This document shows, one piece after another, positions 19,739-30,115 of a DNA stretch of 64,000 nt; position 1 is the stretch's first letter; each line of letters opens with the position of its first letter. The position numbers and the translations under genes were made by a program. The notes below the pieces were generated by a model. It made no database searches, had not been told where the DNA came from, and saw only the letters and a list, made by a program, of their open reading frames with translations. Source of the stretch: Eutreptiella sp. 'Long Island Sound 2002' (lineage: Eukaryota; Euglenozoa; Euglenophyceae; Eutreptiales; Eutreptiaceae); NCBI GenBank assembly GCA_964036045.1, contig OZ038384.1, positions 50,444,843-50,508,842 of the forward strand. The letters run 5' to 3'.

Positions 19739-20660
19739 GACCACAGGGTTACTCCCGAACAGTCGTGCCTGAGAGGATAGCACCAGCATACCTGCGAGCA
19801 ATTCCTTCTCATAGGTGGAGTAGTTCCCCCTGGCCTGGTTCCATTTACAGTTCCAGTGGCCCAGGGGTACTAGGACCCACTTGTCGTCAGGGTAGCTGTG
19901 CTTGAGAGTTCCATCTCGGTTGAGACCTTCAGTCCCCCATTGGGAAATAGCAGAGTCGAACTCCTCCTTCTCTAGTGCTTGGCATTGGAACAACGTTCCA
20001 CCACCGCCCACATTGCTGGCGTCAGTCACCAGGATAATCTCCCCTTGTGCTCTAGGCACGCCAAAGCACTTAGCATTGGCCACCTTATCTTTGAGCTCGT
20101 CAAATGCTTGTTGCTCTTGTGGGCCCCAGCGCCAAGTAGTGCTCTTCTTGATCAGGTCCGTCAGAATGGCGCTGGTGTAGGTGAAGTTTTTGATATGGCG
20201 GCGGTAGAAGTTGCACGCCCCAATGAAACTGCGTACATCATGAAGTCCTTTCTTGGGGTCTTCGTGTCGCACCTTAGCGTCCATCAGGGGTTTGGCCTTA
20301 GAGGCCGCTGGGGTCCACCACCAATAGCCAACATCAAACCCCAGGTACTGCATGGTCTCCTGCATGAACTCACACTTCTGCACCTTGAGTCGTGTGTGGT
20401 TCTCTTGGCAGACCGCAAAGAACTCACCCAAGAGGATTAGGTGATCCTCCTGGGTATTGGTCCCGAGGCATACATCGTCGATGTGTGCTTCCATCTGGGC
20501 CCCACGGGATATGAGTTCTTGCACCTTAGGTCTTCGTCGTAGGATGGACAGGATCTTGTTCATCAGCTCTTGAAAAAGAGCAGGTGCGTTGGCCACGCCA
20601 AAGGGCATGACCTTCCACTTGAACACCCTCCCCTGAGGCTGTGAGGGGTGATGAAGGCGA
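19736..20660 (-). CDS. pol: Element C reverse transcriptase (C-terminal half) and RNase H
   Basis: The frame gives FKWKVMPFGVANAPALFQ, then the RT active site as AHIDDVCLG (the usual Tyr of YxDD is His), LGFDVGYWWW, the connection region ACNFYRRHIKNFTYTSAIL, and RNase H with ILVTDASNVGGGGTLFQ and NYSTYEKELLAGM. It joins the upstream RT half by a single-base frameshift near 20640. Residues translated upstream of about 20660 in this frame are out of frame. It copies RNA to DNA and removes the RNA template. The stop at 19736 replaces a conserved Trp. Confidence 0.85.
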
Positions 20661-21570
20661 GTAGTTCCTGGGCGTTGGGCGTCAGGTCCACCTGCCAAAA
20701 TCCACTTCTCTTGTCCATCTTGGTCTTGTAGCGGCAAAAGGCTATCTTCTCAAGGGTAGACTCCATATTAGGAATGGACCCTGAGTGGTTCAGCGTTTTC
20801 TTGTTCAGCTCTTCGTAGTCCACTACCACCCGTTTGGCTGTAGACCCAGGTTTAGCCACCAGGAAACAGGGGCTGCAGTGTTTGGGGTAGTCCCTGTCCT
20901 TGTAATCCAGGACTAGGCCAGCGTCGATACATTCTTGTATCTGTCGCTCAATCTCGTCGGCCTGCTCTTTAGGAGCCGGATAGGGTCTCCTCCGGATCTT
21001 GTGACCCACGAACTCGGGTTTCAGCTTGAGGTCCATCTGTACCAGCTTGTCACATGAGGCTGGGGCTGGTAGTTCTCCGAACACCTCCAGATAGGTCCTT
21101 ATAAGCTTCTGCATCCGTGGGTCCAATAGCTTGATCTTGTCCTCCATGTCCTCGTCAGAGTGTAAGTGGCTTGCCCCCTGAGTAATAGACGTCGGGAGGT
21201 GATCCTCCACCGACTCTTCGCCCTTGGTAGTATCCTTCAACCCTTGGTAGGCATAAAGTAGGTCTCGTTCAACCATCTCCGGTGGACGATGGCCACATAG
21301 GCACGCTCGAGGGGGTTCACATACACATTCCTCCGAGAGGTCGTCCTCCTCTGGGGTCCTCACATGGGCACCCCACACGCTCTTCATGAGCTTAAGATCT
21401 ACCTTCCTTTGCCAGGTGGTGATCTTCTGTTCGAGGTCCTCCTTCAATTGGGATAGATCTCCCATACGTCCTTGCTTCAGTGGCCATGTGCTGCGGGTAG
21501 GCTTAGCGTAGCATAGCTTTTTCGCCATCAACCTCCTCTTCGAGTCCACGTACTCTCTTAGCCTAGATTC
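20640..21570 (-). CDS. pol: Element C reverse transcriptase (N-terminal half)
   Basis: The frame begins within ESRLREYVDSKRRLMAKKL just after a frameshift near the TAG at 21563. After a charged spacer with a Cys-rich patch (CVCEPPRACLCGH) it has LKPEFVGHKIRRRPYPAPKE, IQECIDAGLVLDYKDRDYP, CFLVAKPGSTAKRVVVDYEE and KTKMDKRSGFWQVDLTP, the fingers and palm of Ty3 RT with the first catalytic Asp (VVVDYEELN). Frame is lost after ELLAFITP at about 20650. Confidence 0.85.
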
Positions 21571-22234
21571 GGGGATCCAGCTCCTCGTCCACGGGGTCTT
21601 CCACTCTGGTGGAGAGTAGGGGTTTCAGTGGGGCGACGTACTCGGCGTTCTCCACTTCCTCCACACATGTCTGCATGAAGAAGGCGTCGTGCCCAGTTTC
21701 GTCATCTGAGTGGATAGAGCTAGGAAGCTCGGATAGTCCATACTCAGAGACTCCATCGGAAACAGGTACACGGCACGGAGAGTTGGGAGCATTGGTGTTA
21801 GTCACGACGTATTCATCTCCCCCGGGTATTGTCTCAATAGCATCTTGAGGTCGTAGTCGATCTTTCAAGTTGCCCAGGGTAAGTCCATCGCTTTCTCGTT
21901 GTATAGCCTGGACCAGAGTTGAGTCCAGGTCCTCCCAGGGGATGGAGGTAAGACCTCTGTCCACCACGCTGAGCATACTTCGCAATCCGCGTTTCCCGAT
22001 GGGCGTCTTACGCCCCAGAGGCACGTATACGGCCTCATCAGGTAACCGAACAGAGCTGATAGTCAGCCTGTCCAGGAGGGTTCGGCAGTATTCGTTGCCC
22101 CCATGGGCTCCCCAGTCGGGGGAACACAGGACCATACGGGAACATTCCAGGGCCACCTTGGTCTGGACCTTCCCCACTTCACTGAACCTGGGGTTCCCGT
22201 AGGCCATCCCGAAAGAGGGCCAGTAAAATTTTTA
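21563..22234 (-). CDS. Element C methyltransferase-like module between protease and RT
   Basis: In the protease frame after a TAA (22232) the segment reads KFYWPSFGMAYGNPRFSEV, then VALECSRMVLCSPDWGAHGG, and LLDRLTISSVRLPDEAVYVP. The D-x-F element lies just before the stop (VELFASDKQ). The NPRF and CSPDW motifs sit at the same relative places as NSPF/VVPLW in element F and CPPY/VVGPKW in element A. This resembles the NPPF-type motif of N6-adenine methyltransferases. The following ~100 residues are acidic with no known domain (SIHSDDETGHDAFFMQTC). Whether it has enzyme activity is unknown. Confidence 0.55.
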
Positions 22235-22849
22235 GCTGAAGCGTTTCCCTTTGCTGCAGTAAAGGTCCAAGACATGTTGCTTGTCGCTGGCGAAAAGCTC
22301 CACACTCAGGTCTTCTCTGGAGTAACCCAACTCCTTTAGACCTTGGTCTCGGACTTCCCCCAATAGTTGATAATCCTCAGTTTTGGAGGCCGCCATCATT
22401 TTCGGGGGCTCCTCCTTCGATACCCTCAGGTAGCTTGAGGTGTGCACCGACTGCTCCAGCCGCACGGACTCTCTGCCCTTGCCCTGGTCCACGTAGAGGA
22501 GGTAGGGCGCTTGCAGCGTCAGGGATTGTATCTGGGAGTGCTGCACGAAGAAGTCAGTCCCTACTACAAAGTCGAAGGCCTCGGTGTCCATCACATTCAA
22601 CCGATGGGCGATAGTTCGGGAGCCCATTGGTACCTCCACGTCACAGTCCCCGCAGCTGTGCACCACATGTCCATCCCCCATTCGTATAGCCGCGGTGGTC
22701 ATGGTGTTCTTCAGGCTCCCACAAGGTAAAGTTTTCCTGGCCACCATAGATGTGGTGGCTCCAGTATCCAATACCCCCAGGTATTCACATCCCCCTAGTC
22801 GGATACGTACCCAGAACACCAGGTCCAGGGCCCCACCGGAGCGTCCCCG
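22235..22849 (-). CDS. Element C aspartic protease
   Basis: The retropepsin core is intact: YLGVLDTGATTSMVARKTLP (D-T-G-A), followed by IRMGDGHVV and a second hydrophobic segment FDFVVGTDFFVQHSQIQSL (the family's LGxDF-type motif). It lies between a TGA at 22850 (PAEF-stop-RGRSGG) and a TAA at 22232, all in one frame with the nucleocapsid and the following module. The upstream stop corresponds to the TAG of element B at the same border. The last ~20 codons (VELFASDKQHVLDLYC) already belong to the methyltransferase-like module. Confidence 0.85.
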
Positions 22850-23590
22850 TCAGAACTCCGCGGGACAGGTCACCCAGAACCCCTTGTTCTGCAATTTGCG
22901 GGCCATCCTCATGAAACGGCTTCTCTTCTTGGCGTTGCCGTCATCACCACCTTCATGCTCACGCTTGGCCCCTTGCTCTCGCATGGCCTGAGTCTGCAAG
23001 CCTGTGGTAGGGCCAGACTGCCCTCCAGAGGGCTCGGAGTTCCCCCCTGAATTAGGGTTGGGGTTTCCTCCGTTCTTGTCCGGGTTGTTGTTGTCCTTGT
23101 CTGCCTGGTGGTTAGCGCCTCCTCCTCGTCCACCTTGGTTCTTGTCTTGTCCTTTTCCACGTTCCTTCGACTTGCCCTTGCCGGAGTCGTTGCCCTTGCC
23201 CTTGCCACCGCCCTTGCCAGAGCCTTTGCCAGGATCCTCACCCTTCAGCTTCGCCGACAGGCGCTGCTTGTGGTAGCACTCATCCTCGTAGTGCTTCCTC
23301 TTCCCACAGAAGGCACAGATGATAGTACACCTGTAGTGATCCGGCATCTTAGCCTTGGCGCCGGTGTTGGTCTCCTGCTTCTTCCCTTGGACTACGAAGC
23401 AGTCTCGCTGCTTGCAGTCAGGGCGTGCTGCAGGTGGCCATGCTCATCTCTGGCGTCACACCAGAAGAGCTCCTTGACATGGTGCATGATACGGGTGTGC
23501 TTTGGGGGTAGTCCCCTGTCCAGGTCTGGGTCCTTGGTACCCTTTGCCATGGCTTCCAGAACCTCCTCCACCAGGACGGTAGGCGTTCAG
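22850..23590 (-). CDS. gag: Element C nucleocapsid with CCHC zinc knuckle
   Basis: The segment CAFCGKRKHYEDEC is a canonical C-x2-C-x4-H-x4-C knuckle. It is followed by a long Gly/Lys/Ser-rich basic tail typical of RNA-binding nucleocapsid. Upstream of it the reading ELFWCDARDEHGHLQH with CKQRDCF in shifted frames looks like a second metal site. Two compensating shifts (near 23590 and 23430) put that part in another frame than gag and the knuckle. The segment ends at a TGA at 22850-22852. It packages the RNA genome and assists reverse transcription. Confidence 0.8.
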
Positions 23591-25339
23591 GTGCTGGTCG
23601 CTCTCTTTCTCCAGGGCCAGCTCCAGGGGTAGCAATGACAAATACTCGTAGTTGAGGACTCTAGCCTTGCGCTCTACCGTTGACCGGCACTCGTCCCACA
23701 GCTCCCGAGGGAGCTTAGCCACCAACCAGAAAAGCAGGTCGTCGCTGCTGTAGGAACCGGGCGTCAATCGTCCAGCCCAGTGATCCAGGTCAGCGGGTAG
23801 GTCAGAGACCCTGGCAGGTTTGGGGTTGTTGGGCAACACGGCCAGGTTCTGGATCTCGGCCCTGATAGAGAGGTCGGTTTGGTAGGTAGGGTACTGCCTT
23901 TCCAAGGCAACCAACACGTCGGCAAAGGTGGCGGACTTAGTCACGATCTGCTTGACCTGCTTCTCCAGGTACTTGGTCTTGCAGCACTCCAGGAGCAGAT
24001 CACACTTGACTCGCCCACTAGCATGGGTTTGGCCGGTCATTCGGAGGAACCGGCCCAAATTCTCAGGCAACTCGCTGGGATCCTTGCCAGTGAACTCAGG
24101 CAAGTTCACCACGATCTTGGAGGTGGCAATGGCCTTAGCCTCCTGCGACCTGCGTCCCTCTGGGCGCCTGGTCTTCCTTTTCTTCTTCTTCTTCCGCCCT
24201 CTCGGGTTCTCGGGGTCCTCAGGGTTGTCTCCCTCCGAGGGCGAAGCAGAAGTCATGGACGGCGGCTCATCGTCAGAGGGGTCTCCGCGTAGGTCCCTAG
24301 AGCTATAGGGCTCCACGTCAACCATTGTACTTAGGGCTGTCAGCCCCAGCCGGTCCAGCTCGGCTCTCGTGGAATTCCCCACGTGGCTGTAGGGAGGCTG
24401 GGGTGTTCTTGGTATGAAAGGGCTTCTCTGTATTACAGCACGAGTCGGCATCGGTCGGCTCCTCGGGCTCCCCAGGTTGTTTGTCCACCCTGCCACCAGG
24501 TGGTTGGCCTGTACTCGGTGGGGTGAAACTCCCACGATGGTAGGTGACGCTTGGGGTGGAATCAGGGGCTCCAGTTTAGCCCAAACCTCTTGAATGAGAT
24601 CAGCAACAATTTTAGAGGTGGCTCCTCGGAGCGCCTCGTTGATCTCCGACCGCGTCAGGGACCTGTTGGAGGATCTCCCCGATCCTCTACTCCTGCTCCT
24701 GCATGACTCAGGGCCCCTCCTCAGCCCTCTCAGGGTTGCATACCCAGGAACATACACATAGGCTCCCGTAGCAGGTAGAGGATGGTGATAGTCTGCCCCG
24801 TGCCAGCGCGGCGCAGAACTGCAGGCCACTGGCTCACCGGCGGTAGTTGCCTCTCGAAACGCGATGGTAGATGGGTCCACACCATAGGCAGGGTAGGTAG
24901 ACATACCAGTAAAGCCTGTGCCCTCAGCCATGGGTGCGATGGTTATGGGTGTGGATGTTGCAGCGGCTGGGTCTGGAGTTGGGAGTGTGGTGGTTGTAGG
25001 AGAGGGTGATGCGTGGAGGCCAGAGGCGCTTGGTGCGCCCTCGAAGGTCGACTCACTCGTCGGGTCGTGCTCGTGGTCTACTCCTTCGTCTGCCATGCTT
25101 TCTCCTGCATCCTTCTCTCTCTCCCTCTTTCTCTTCACAGGGTTGGTGTCCACATCCTCGACTGAGAGAACCCGGAAGGCCGATTGAAGTCCCTCCAGCG
25201 AGTCATCAACCACGTCCACTGGCCCATCTAAGGGCACCGAAGGTACAGCGGCAGGTCCTGGTCCAGGTTCACCAGGTGCTGGCATTGCTGGTGCCTCAGG
25301 CGCCGTCCTCACGTCGATGTCCGCCTTCTTTGTGTCCAT
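23456..25339 (-). CDS. gag: Element C gag
   Basis: A 627-codon ORF whose start, MDTKKADIDVRTAPEAP, lies 72 bp after the primer binding site. The N-terminal ~370 residues are Ser/Pro/Thr-rich with an Arg/Ser patch (CRSRSRGSGRSSNRSL) and a basic cluster GRKKKKKRKTRRPEGR. The capsid domain follows: ENLGRFLRMTGQTHASGRVK, YLEKQVKQIVTKSATFADVL, LERQYPTYQTDLSIRAEI, LPRELWDECRSTVERKAR and LPLELALEKESDQHLNAY. Codons after about 23590 (the Gly-rich end) are out of frame. The gene assembles particles. Gag of B shares the same landmarks at modest identity. Confidence 0.85.
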   Translation of the reverse strand: MDTKKADIDVRTAPEAPAMPAPGEPGPGPAAVPSVPLDGPVDVVDDSLEGLQSAFRVLSVEDVDTNPVKRKREREKDAGESMADEGVDHEHDPTSESTFEGAPSASGLHASPSPTTTTLPTPDPAAATSTPITIAPMAEGTGFTGMSTYPAYGVDPSTIAFREATTAGEPVACSSAPRWHGADYHHPLPATGAYVYVPGYATLRGLRRGPESCRSRSRGSGRSSNRSLTRSEINEALRGATSKIVADLIQEVWAKLEPLIPPQASPTIVGVSPHRVQANHLVAGWTNNLGSPRSRPMPTRAVIQRSPFIPRTPQPPYSHVGNSTRAELDRLGLTALSTMVDVEPYSSRDLRGDPSDDEPPSMTSASPSEGDNPEDPENPRGRKKKKKRKTRRPEGRRSQEAKAIATSKIVVNLPEFTGKDPSELPENLGRFLRMTGQTHASGRVKCDLLLECCKTKYLEKQVKQIVTKSATFADVLVALERQYPTYQTDLSIRAEIQNLAVLPNNPKPARVSDLPADLDHWAGRLTPGSYSSDDLLFWLVAKLPRELWDECRSTVERKARVLNYEYLSLLPLELALEKESDQHLNAYRPGGGGSGSHGKGYQGPRPGQGTTPKAHPYHAPCQGALLV

Positions 25340-25410
25340 ATTCGCCCTTCTTGCTTATGACAGTACTCGGGGCACTGGATGTACGGCACGGGGATGCTGC
25401 TGGTACGCAG

Positions 25411-25424
25411 AGATTGTCTGCCTC
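25411..25424 (-). promoter_or_regulatory. Primer binding site of element C (initiator tRNA-Met)
   Basis: The minus strand reads TGGTAGCAAGAGGC. It matches the initiator tRNA-Met complement TGGTAGCAGAGG with one extra A, and lies directly after the 5' LTR. Confidence 0.65.
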
Positions 25425-26224
25425 TTGCTACCAGAAGGTTTTGTAGTGTTTTCCGCACTGTGCTTTTGTTGTGCCTCTCCTGCTGCTTGCTGCAGGTGTA
25501 GGGTTCCTGCTGCCTGTTTTTGATGAGGAAAAAGTTTTATTGTTGAAATACAACCAATCCAGTATGACCCAAGCCAGAGTTAAGCAAGTAGAAGATAAAC
25601 AGGATCAAAGCATGAAGGGCTGCAGTCACAAAGAGTTAGATAAAGACAACTATCAACAATAGCCCACAGCAATTGACATACATTGCAACTTAGGATGAAA
25701 TATTGTACATGTTTGAGAAAAGCTGATTGAAAAACTGCCCCATGGGCTCTCACTCTTCCATAGTGCCATCTTGAGATGTGCACTCCTTTTTTTTGGGTCC
25801 CATAGGTGCTTAGGTGGCATGGCTTGTGGCGCTGAGGTCACTGCCATGTCACATGGGATATTCCTACTTAGCTAGGCTGACTGGGTATTGAACCTAGGAC
25901 CTCTCAAAAAGGGGTGCCCCAGCCCCCTAGGGTGCATACCACTAGGATAGCTAAGAATTCATGAGAAAACATAGATAAATTCATAGGCTCTGCCTTCAGT
26001 ATATCAGTGCCTCAGTCACCCAGGAAAAGATGCTTTAGTGCATATAGCTTGGGGATTAAGGGGTCCACACTACATCCTGATTTAGTGTTGGGTTCCATAG
26101 GTCAAAATGTGTTATCACCCATTTTGGTTAGGCGAATACTAAGATAAAAATGCAGGAGTGCTTAGAGAACCTCTTATACAACTAAAGTATATGCTAAAGC
26201 ATTGGAAAAGCACTTTTTGTTACT
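25425..26224 (-). repeat. 5' LTR of element C
   Basis: About 800 bp, matching 14769-15554 closely and in the same orientation, bounded by the primer binding site on one side. It carries the same tRNA-like module as its partner (25867-25955). On the minus strand it begins AGTAACAAAAAGTGC. Confidence 0.8.
25867..25955 (-). other. tRNA-like module inside the LTR (second copy)
   Basis: Same 89-base layout as at 15197-15285 with the 7-bp complementary ends intact. The T-arm stem and the ACCCC/GAGGT stem each have one mismatch. Loop TTCAATA and loop TTTTTGA are unchanged. Confidence 0.5.
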
Positions 26225-28799
26225 AAGATACCTCCGCTCAGTTGAGTGGTAGGGGTGAACTTCATGGGGGGCTAGGGCTATAACCCTAGTTACTTTGAGA
26301 AAGTGTACTTCAAGCTTCAAAAGAGTGATAAAAAATGATTAACTTAGTCTCAACATCAACAAGAGGCTTTTAGTGGGGGCTTGGCCTGGATCAAGTATCC
26401 CAAGGAAGACATAGTAGTGCCTCTCTCTTACTCTAGGCACGGTGCGGGACACAAAGAAAATTTTTTACAAGTCGGCGCAGAGACTGAGCGGTAAGCCATC
26501 GCCATGGCGCAGTGTGGTGGTAGAAAACCGAGAAACATGTCCGATGCTGGAGACAGCTCCACAATGGGTGCAGGGGTAGTGAAGTGAGATAGGTGGTAGC
26601 TAAGGCCAGATACCACTAAAACCAATGGATGTTAACCAGTAAATCTCCCAATATTCCCAAGCACAAGAAACACAAAGAACACTAACACATACACTGTACG
26701 AATGAGAGTGAATATGGTCGGGACGTGCCATCCGGCCAGGACAAGGGGCAATATACTCCTGTAAGTGGCTGGTTATCACATGTCCAAGTGACTAGGATAT
26801 AGATGATGCAAAAATGCGGACATGTAATTATGCAAAGCAACAGATTGACGCTGCTACTGTACCATTCATTGTAATCTGAATATATGGATCACTGATGACA
26901 ACCATAATTCTGGCTGCGGCACACTTTGGCAAACAAATGCCGCTGCTGTGCTTCAGCCCTCCGTGCTAACACCAATATGGCATGGGCAGTGGCATGAAGG
27001 GGGGCACTCATGGTGGCGCATGCACCGATAAAAAGCAGTGACGCACCACATAAAAAGACAAAACGACACCGAAAACACCTCGAAGAAGGAGAACTGAACT
27101 GCATAACCCACTTGGCGATCAACAGCCAAAACCTCTTTCCAAATTAGGGCAGATCCTCCCCAACGTGCGGTAATTTGACCCGAGGGCATGAGCTAGGGTA
27201 GCGGGTTCACCCGGTGACCAAGAGCTTTGGTCCCTGCATGCCAATGCCAAGGGCACATACTGTGCAAACTAGATATCTTGCAAAGGCACAAATGACAGCA
27301 AAGTTTGGTATATTTATAGTCTCCGAAGCAGTGTGCAACCACCGGCCACCATGGCAGGTATCACCAAATTGAAACTGCATGCATGCAAAAAACTACCTGT
27401 CAACTCAATGGAGAGTTATTCAAAGGGGCAGCTCGCAAACGGCAACCCTCCTCCTGGACAAAGGACCCGCCCAACTCTCCTATGTCAAGGATGCTGCGAT
27501 ACCATGAGGTAGCACCATGAAATGTGGGGGGCTTGCGGCCACATTGAGAAATTGATGTCCTCCGGGGCCGAGGTGCGGCACATTACAAAATGACGACAAC
27601 CTCTAGTGCCCCTAACACTACGGTACCCTGGCAAACGCAACATAATACGTCAATAAGGCCAAGTTTTGGAACCCCGTGGTCCCAATGGTGCTGCGGATCA
27701 ACCTCTCCAACTCAAAGCCCAGTTTCAGTGACACGGAGAGAACGAACTCAATGCAAACACCCACAAGTGCTCCTGTAACTTGTTGATGACGCTGAAGAGC
27801 TCGGACGCGACGCCGGACGCGGGCGAGCGCGTGCACAAACTTGGACTTTTGTCAGATTCTCAGTCTTGAACGCTAGAGCCAAACCATGCTACCCGGTGAC
27901 TATAATGGTCAAGATGATCAAAAATTACATGTTGAACAGGCCCCTCAGCGGCGCCGCAACTCCCCAACGAGGCCCGCCGACCACCGCTGGGCGTCCAGCC
28001 CTCTGCAGAGTACGCAATGGCAGCACCAACAAGAAAATCACCAACGAATGCTACAATAAGAATGAATATTAACTAGCATAATCTCTTAATATTCCAAGGA
28101 ACGGCGCACACGGAGAGCACTAGGGCATGCGGCGTATGGATGAGACCAAACATCGTCCTCATCTGGCAGCCAAGCTAGGACAAGGGGTGTTATACTCTTC
28201 TAATTAGGGGGTTATACTATGTGTAGGAGACGAGGGTATAGATGATGCACATTTCCATTAATATAACAATGCAAAATATCAGATTGACAAATGGTACTAT
28301 ACAGATCATTGTAATTTGCATCTACAAATCACTAGTGACAGTCACGATTGTGGCGGCAACACACTGCGGTAGACAGAGGCCGCTTGTCTGGTTACACCAC
28401 ATCAAGGCCAAGGGGGACATGGTGGAGAGCAAGTGTGGCCCAGAGCGCATGGAGGCTAGGCGTATGTGCAGACTAGAGGGACCATAGAAACTCCAAGGTC
28501 GATATTATGAAGCACAGTTCATTCAGCGGAGAAGGAAAGGACCAAAGTGGCTACAGCTCGGATAAAAGAGAGCGGCCGCTATACTGTACCTACACCAAGT
28601 GAAACACATTTGAATTAAATATGTGGAGGGGAGGGGGGGAGAATTTGAATGGGAAGCTGACCAGGCGAAACACCGGCCAGAGCACGAGTCTTCACAACAA
28701 ACACAGCTCAGTGCAAACAGACAATACTGCCTAAAGAGAGGCAGATGTGGCAGCATGTGTGGACAGCTGGACATGGACAGTGGAAGTGCGGGGCTTAAC
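26225..28799. repeat. Noncoding DNA with an old direct duplication
   Basis: Segments about 26640-26960 and 28070-28390 are diverged direct copies. Shared landmarks in order are GGACAAGGGG, TATAGATGATGCA, CAGATTGAC and CATTGTAAT. No gene is supported; short ORFs have no domains. Confidence 0.5.
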
Positions 28800-29070
28800 C
28801 ATTGGGATGGCTGTAGACCTGTATACCACTGTATACCTGGTACCATGATAGTAACTGTATACCACCCGTATACTCTGTAGACACTGTAGACTGTATACCG
28901 TATACGGCTTCCTGACTGTATACTCATGGTATACTGAGACTGTATACCTGTAGACCTGTAGACTTGTATGCCTGTATACCTCTGTATACTATCCGTATAC
29001 CGTAGGTATACGGATCTGTACACTGCGTCTGTAGATATTTGGCTGTAGACCTGTATACTTGTAGACATGA
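28800..29070. repeat. Degenerate CTGTATAC/CTGTAGAC repeat array
   Basis: About twenty irregularly spaced copies of the octamer type CTGTATAC or CTGTAGAC, for example GGCTGTAGACCTGTATACC. Most contain the palindrome GTATAC. A smaller patch of the same words occurs at about 58873-58925. Confidence 0.8.
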
Positions 29071-30115
29071 ATCCGACTCTCAAACATGATATGCATTGCG
29101 AGCACCCATGATTGGGCATATGTGTTTATTGCTGCATGGATGCAAGGAATGACGGGTGTATCACACATGTATGACATGGAAATAGTGTTGAGAGGAACAT
29201 ATGATCATCTACCAGAGATTCTCATAGAGGGACCAATCTCTTTTCGCACAGGGGTGGCACGTACCCCTGCTCTCCTACGAAGGAGCATTAGCAGACGGGG
29301 CCATATATACCTAGGCTTTTAGGGTGGGTAATTTTCCCACCATGACCCTCAATCGACTTAATGTGGCGAACCTCGGCCTACATTGCTGAAACGCTGCTGG
29401 TACAGCATGTGCAGAAATCCTTTTTTACAAGTACAAACAATATGTTCTGCCTTTTTAGGGATAATGAAATTAGTAAGTAGTGTTGCAGAAAATGTGCGTC
29501 CCATGCTACCTGCCAAGTGATATTGCACCTATAGCACACAGATGAAGTGATTCGGTTACTCAATGATGGCCAACACACTTACCATGCGGTACAGGCTTCG
29601 CGGGTATGCTTTCATCCTTCATGGATCATGTTTCCTCCTGGACCATTTCATGAATATAACAGTTGGCGAGCCAGATGGCACGCAAAAGGTGTCCCATTGT
29701 ACCGGCCAATTGAAAGTTGCACAGTCGGAGTCTTAGCATTGATTTGATTGAGCAAAAATCGATTACCCACGACTGATTTCCATTGTTCAATGTGATTTGG
29801 GTTCAATGCAACTCTGTGTGGCACCCTTTGACGATTTTGAAAAATGGCACGTCCAATGGCAAGTAAATGATGTCCCATTGGACCGGCCTACCCAGGGTTC
29901 AAAATGTTTCTACTGCTTCTTCTTGCGCAACTGTTTGCGATGTGGTTGATTTTGTCCAAAAAAAAAACCGGACACGTGACAAGACAGAAGAACAACAGGA
30001 CACCCAGTCTTGGATATTTCACAATCATTATGTCGAGTGTTGAGTAAACCCCGTGGGCCACCCAAGTGCTACCTGTGGCTGACTCTGCGTCCTCTGGCGC
30101 TTCACTTCATTCACA
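29071..30115. other. Noncoding stretch without recognised features
   Basis: No supportable gene. Two similar segments around 29670-29705 and 29840-29885 (TGTCCCATTGTACCGGCC and GATGTCCCATTGGACCGGCC) hint at an old duplication. Confidence 0.35.

Larger units (their letters stand above)
14244..26224 (-). mobile_element. Ty3-like chromodomain retrotransposon C, near complete
   Basis: On the minus strand the order is 5' LTR (25425-26224), primer binding site, gag, CCHC nucleocapsid, protease, methyltransferase-like module, RT, RNase H, integrase with a chromodomain-like tail, long 3' UTR, polypurine tract and 3' LTR. Several frameshifts (near 23590, 23430, 21570 and 20640) and stops (22850, 22232, 19736, 19676, 19490, 19336) make it inactive as read. 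The two LTRs are very similar, so insertion was fairly recent, which contrasts with the number of coding lesions. Confidence 0.85.

Noticed and set aside
21563-21565. TAG at 21563 as another in-frame stop in element C
   Set aside because: The RT continues in a different frame (ESRLREYVDSKRR), so this stop is a by-product of a single-base shift just before it.
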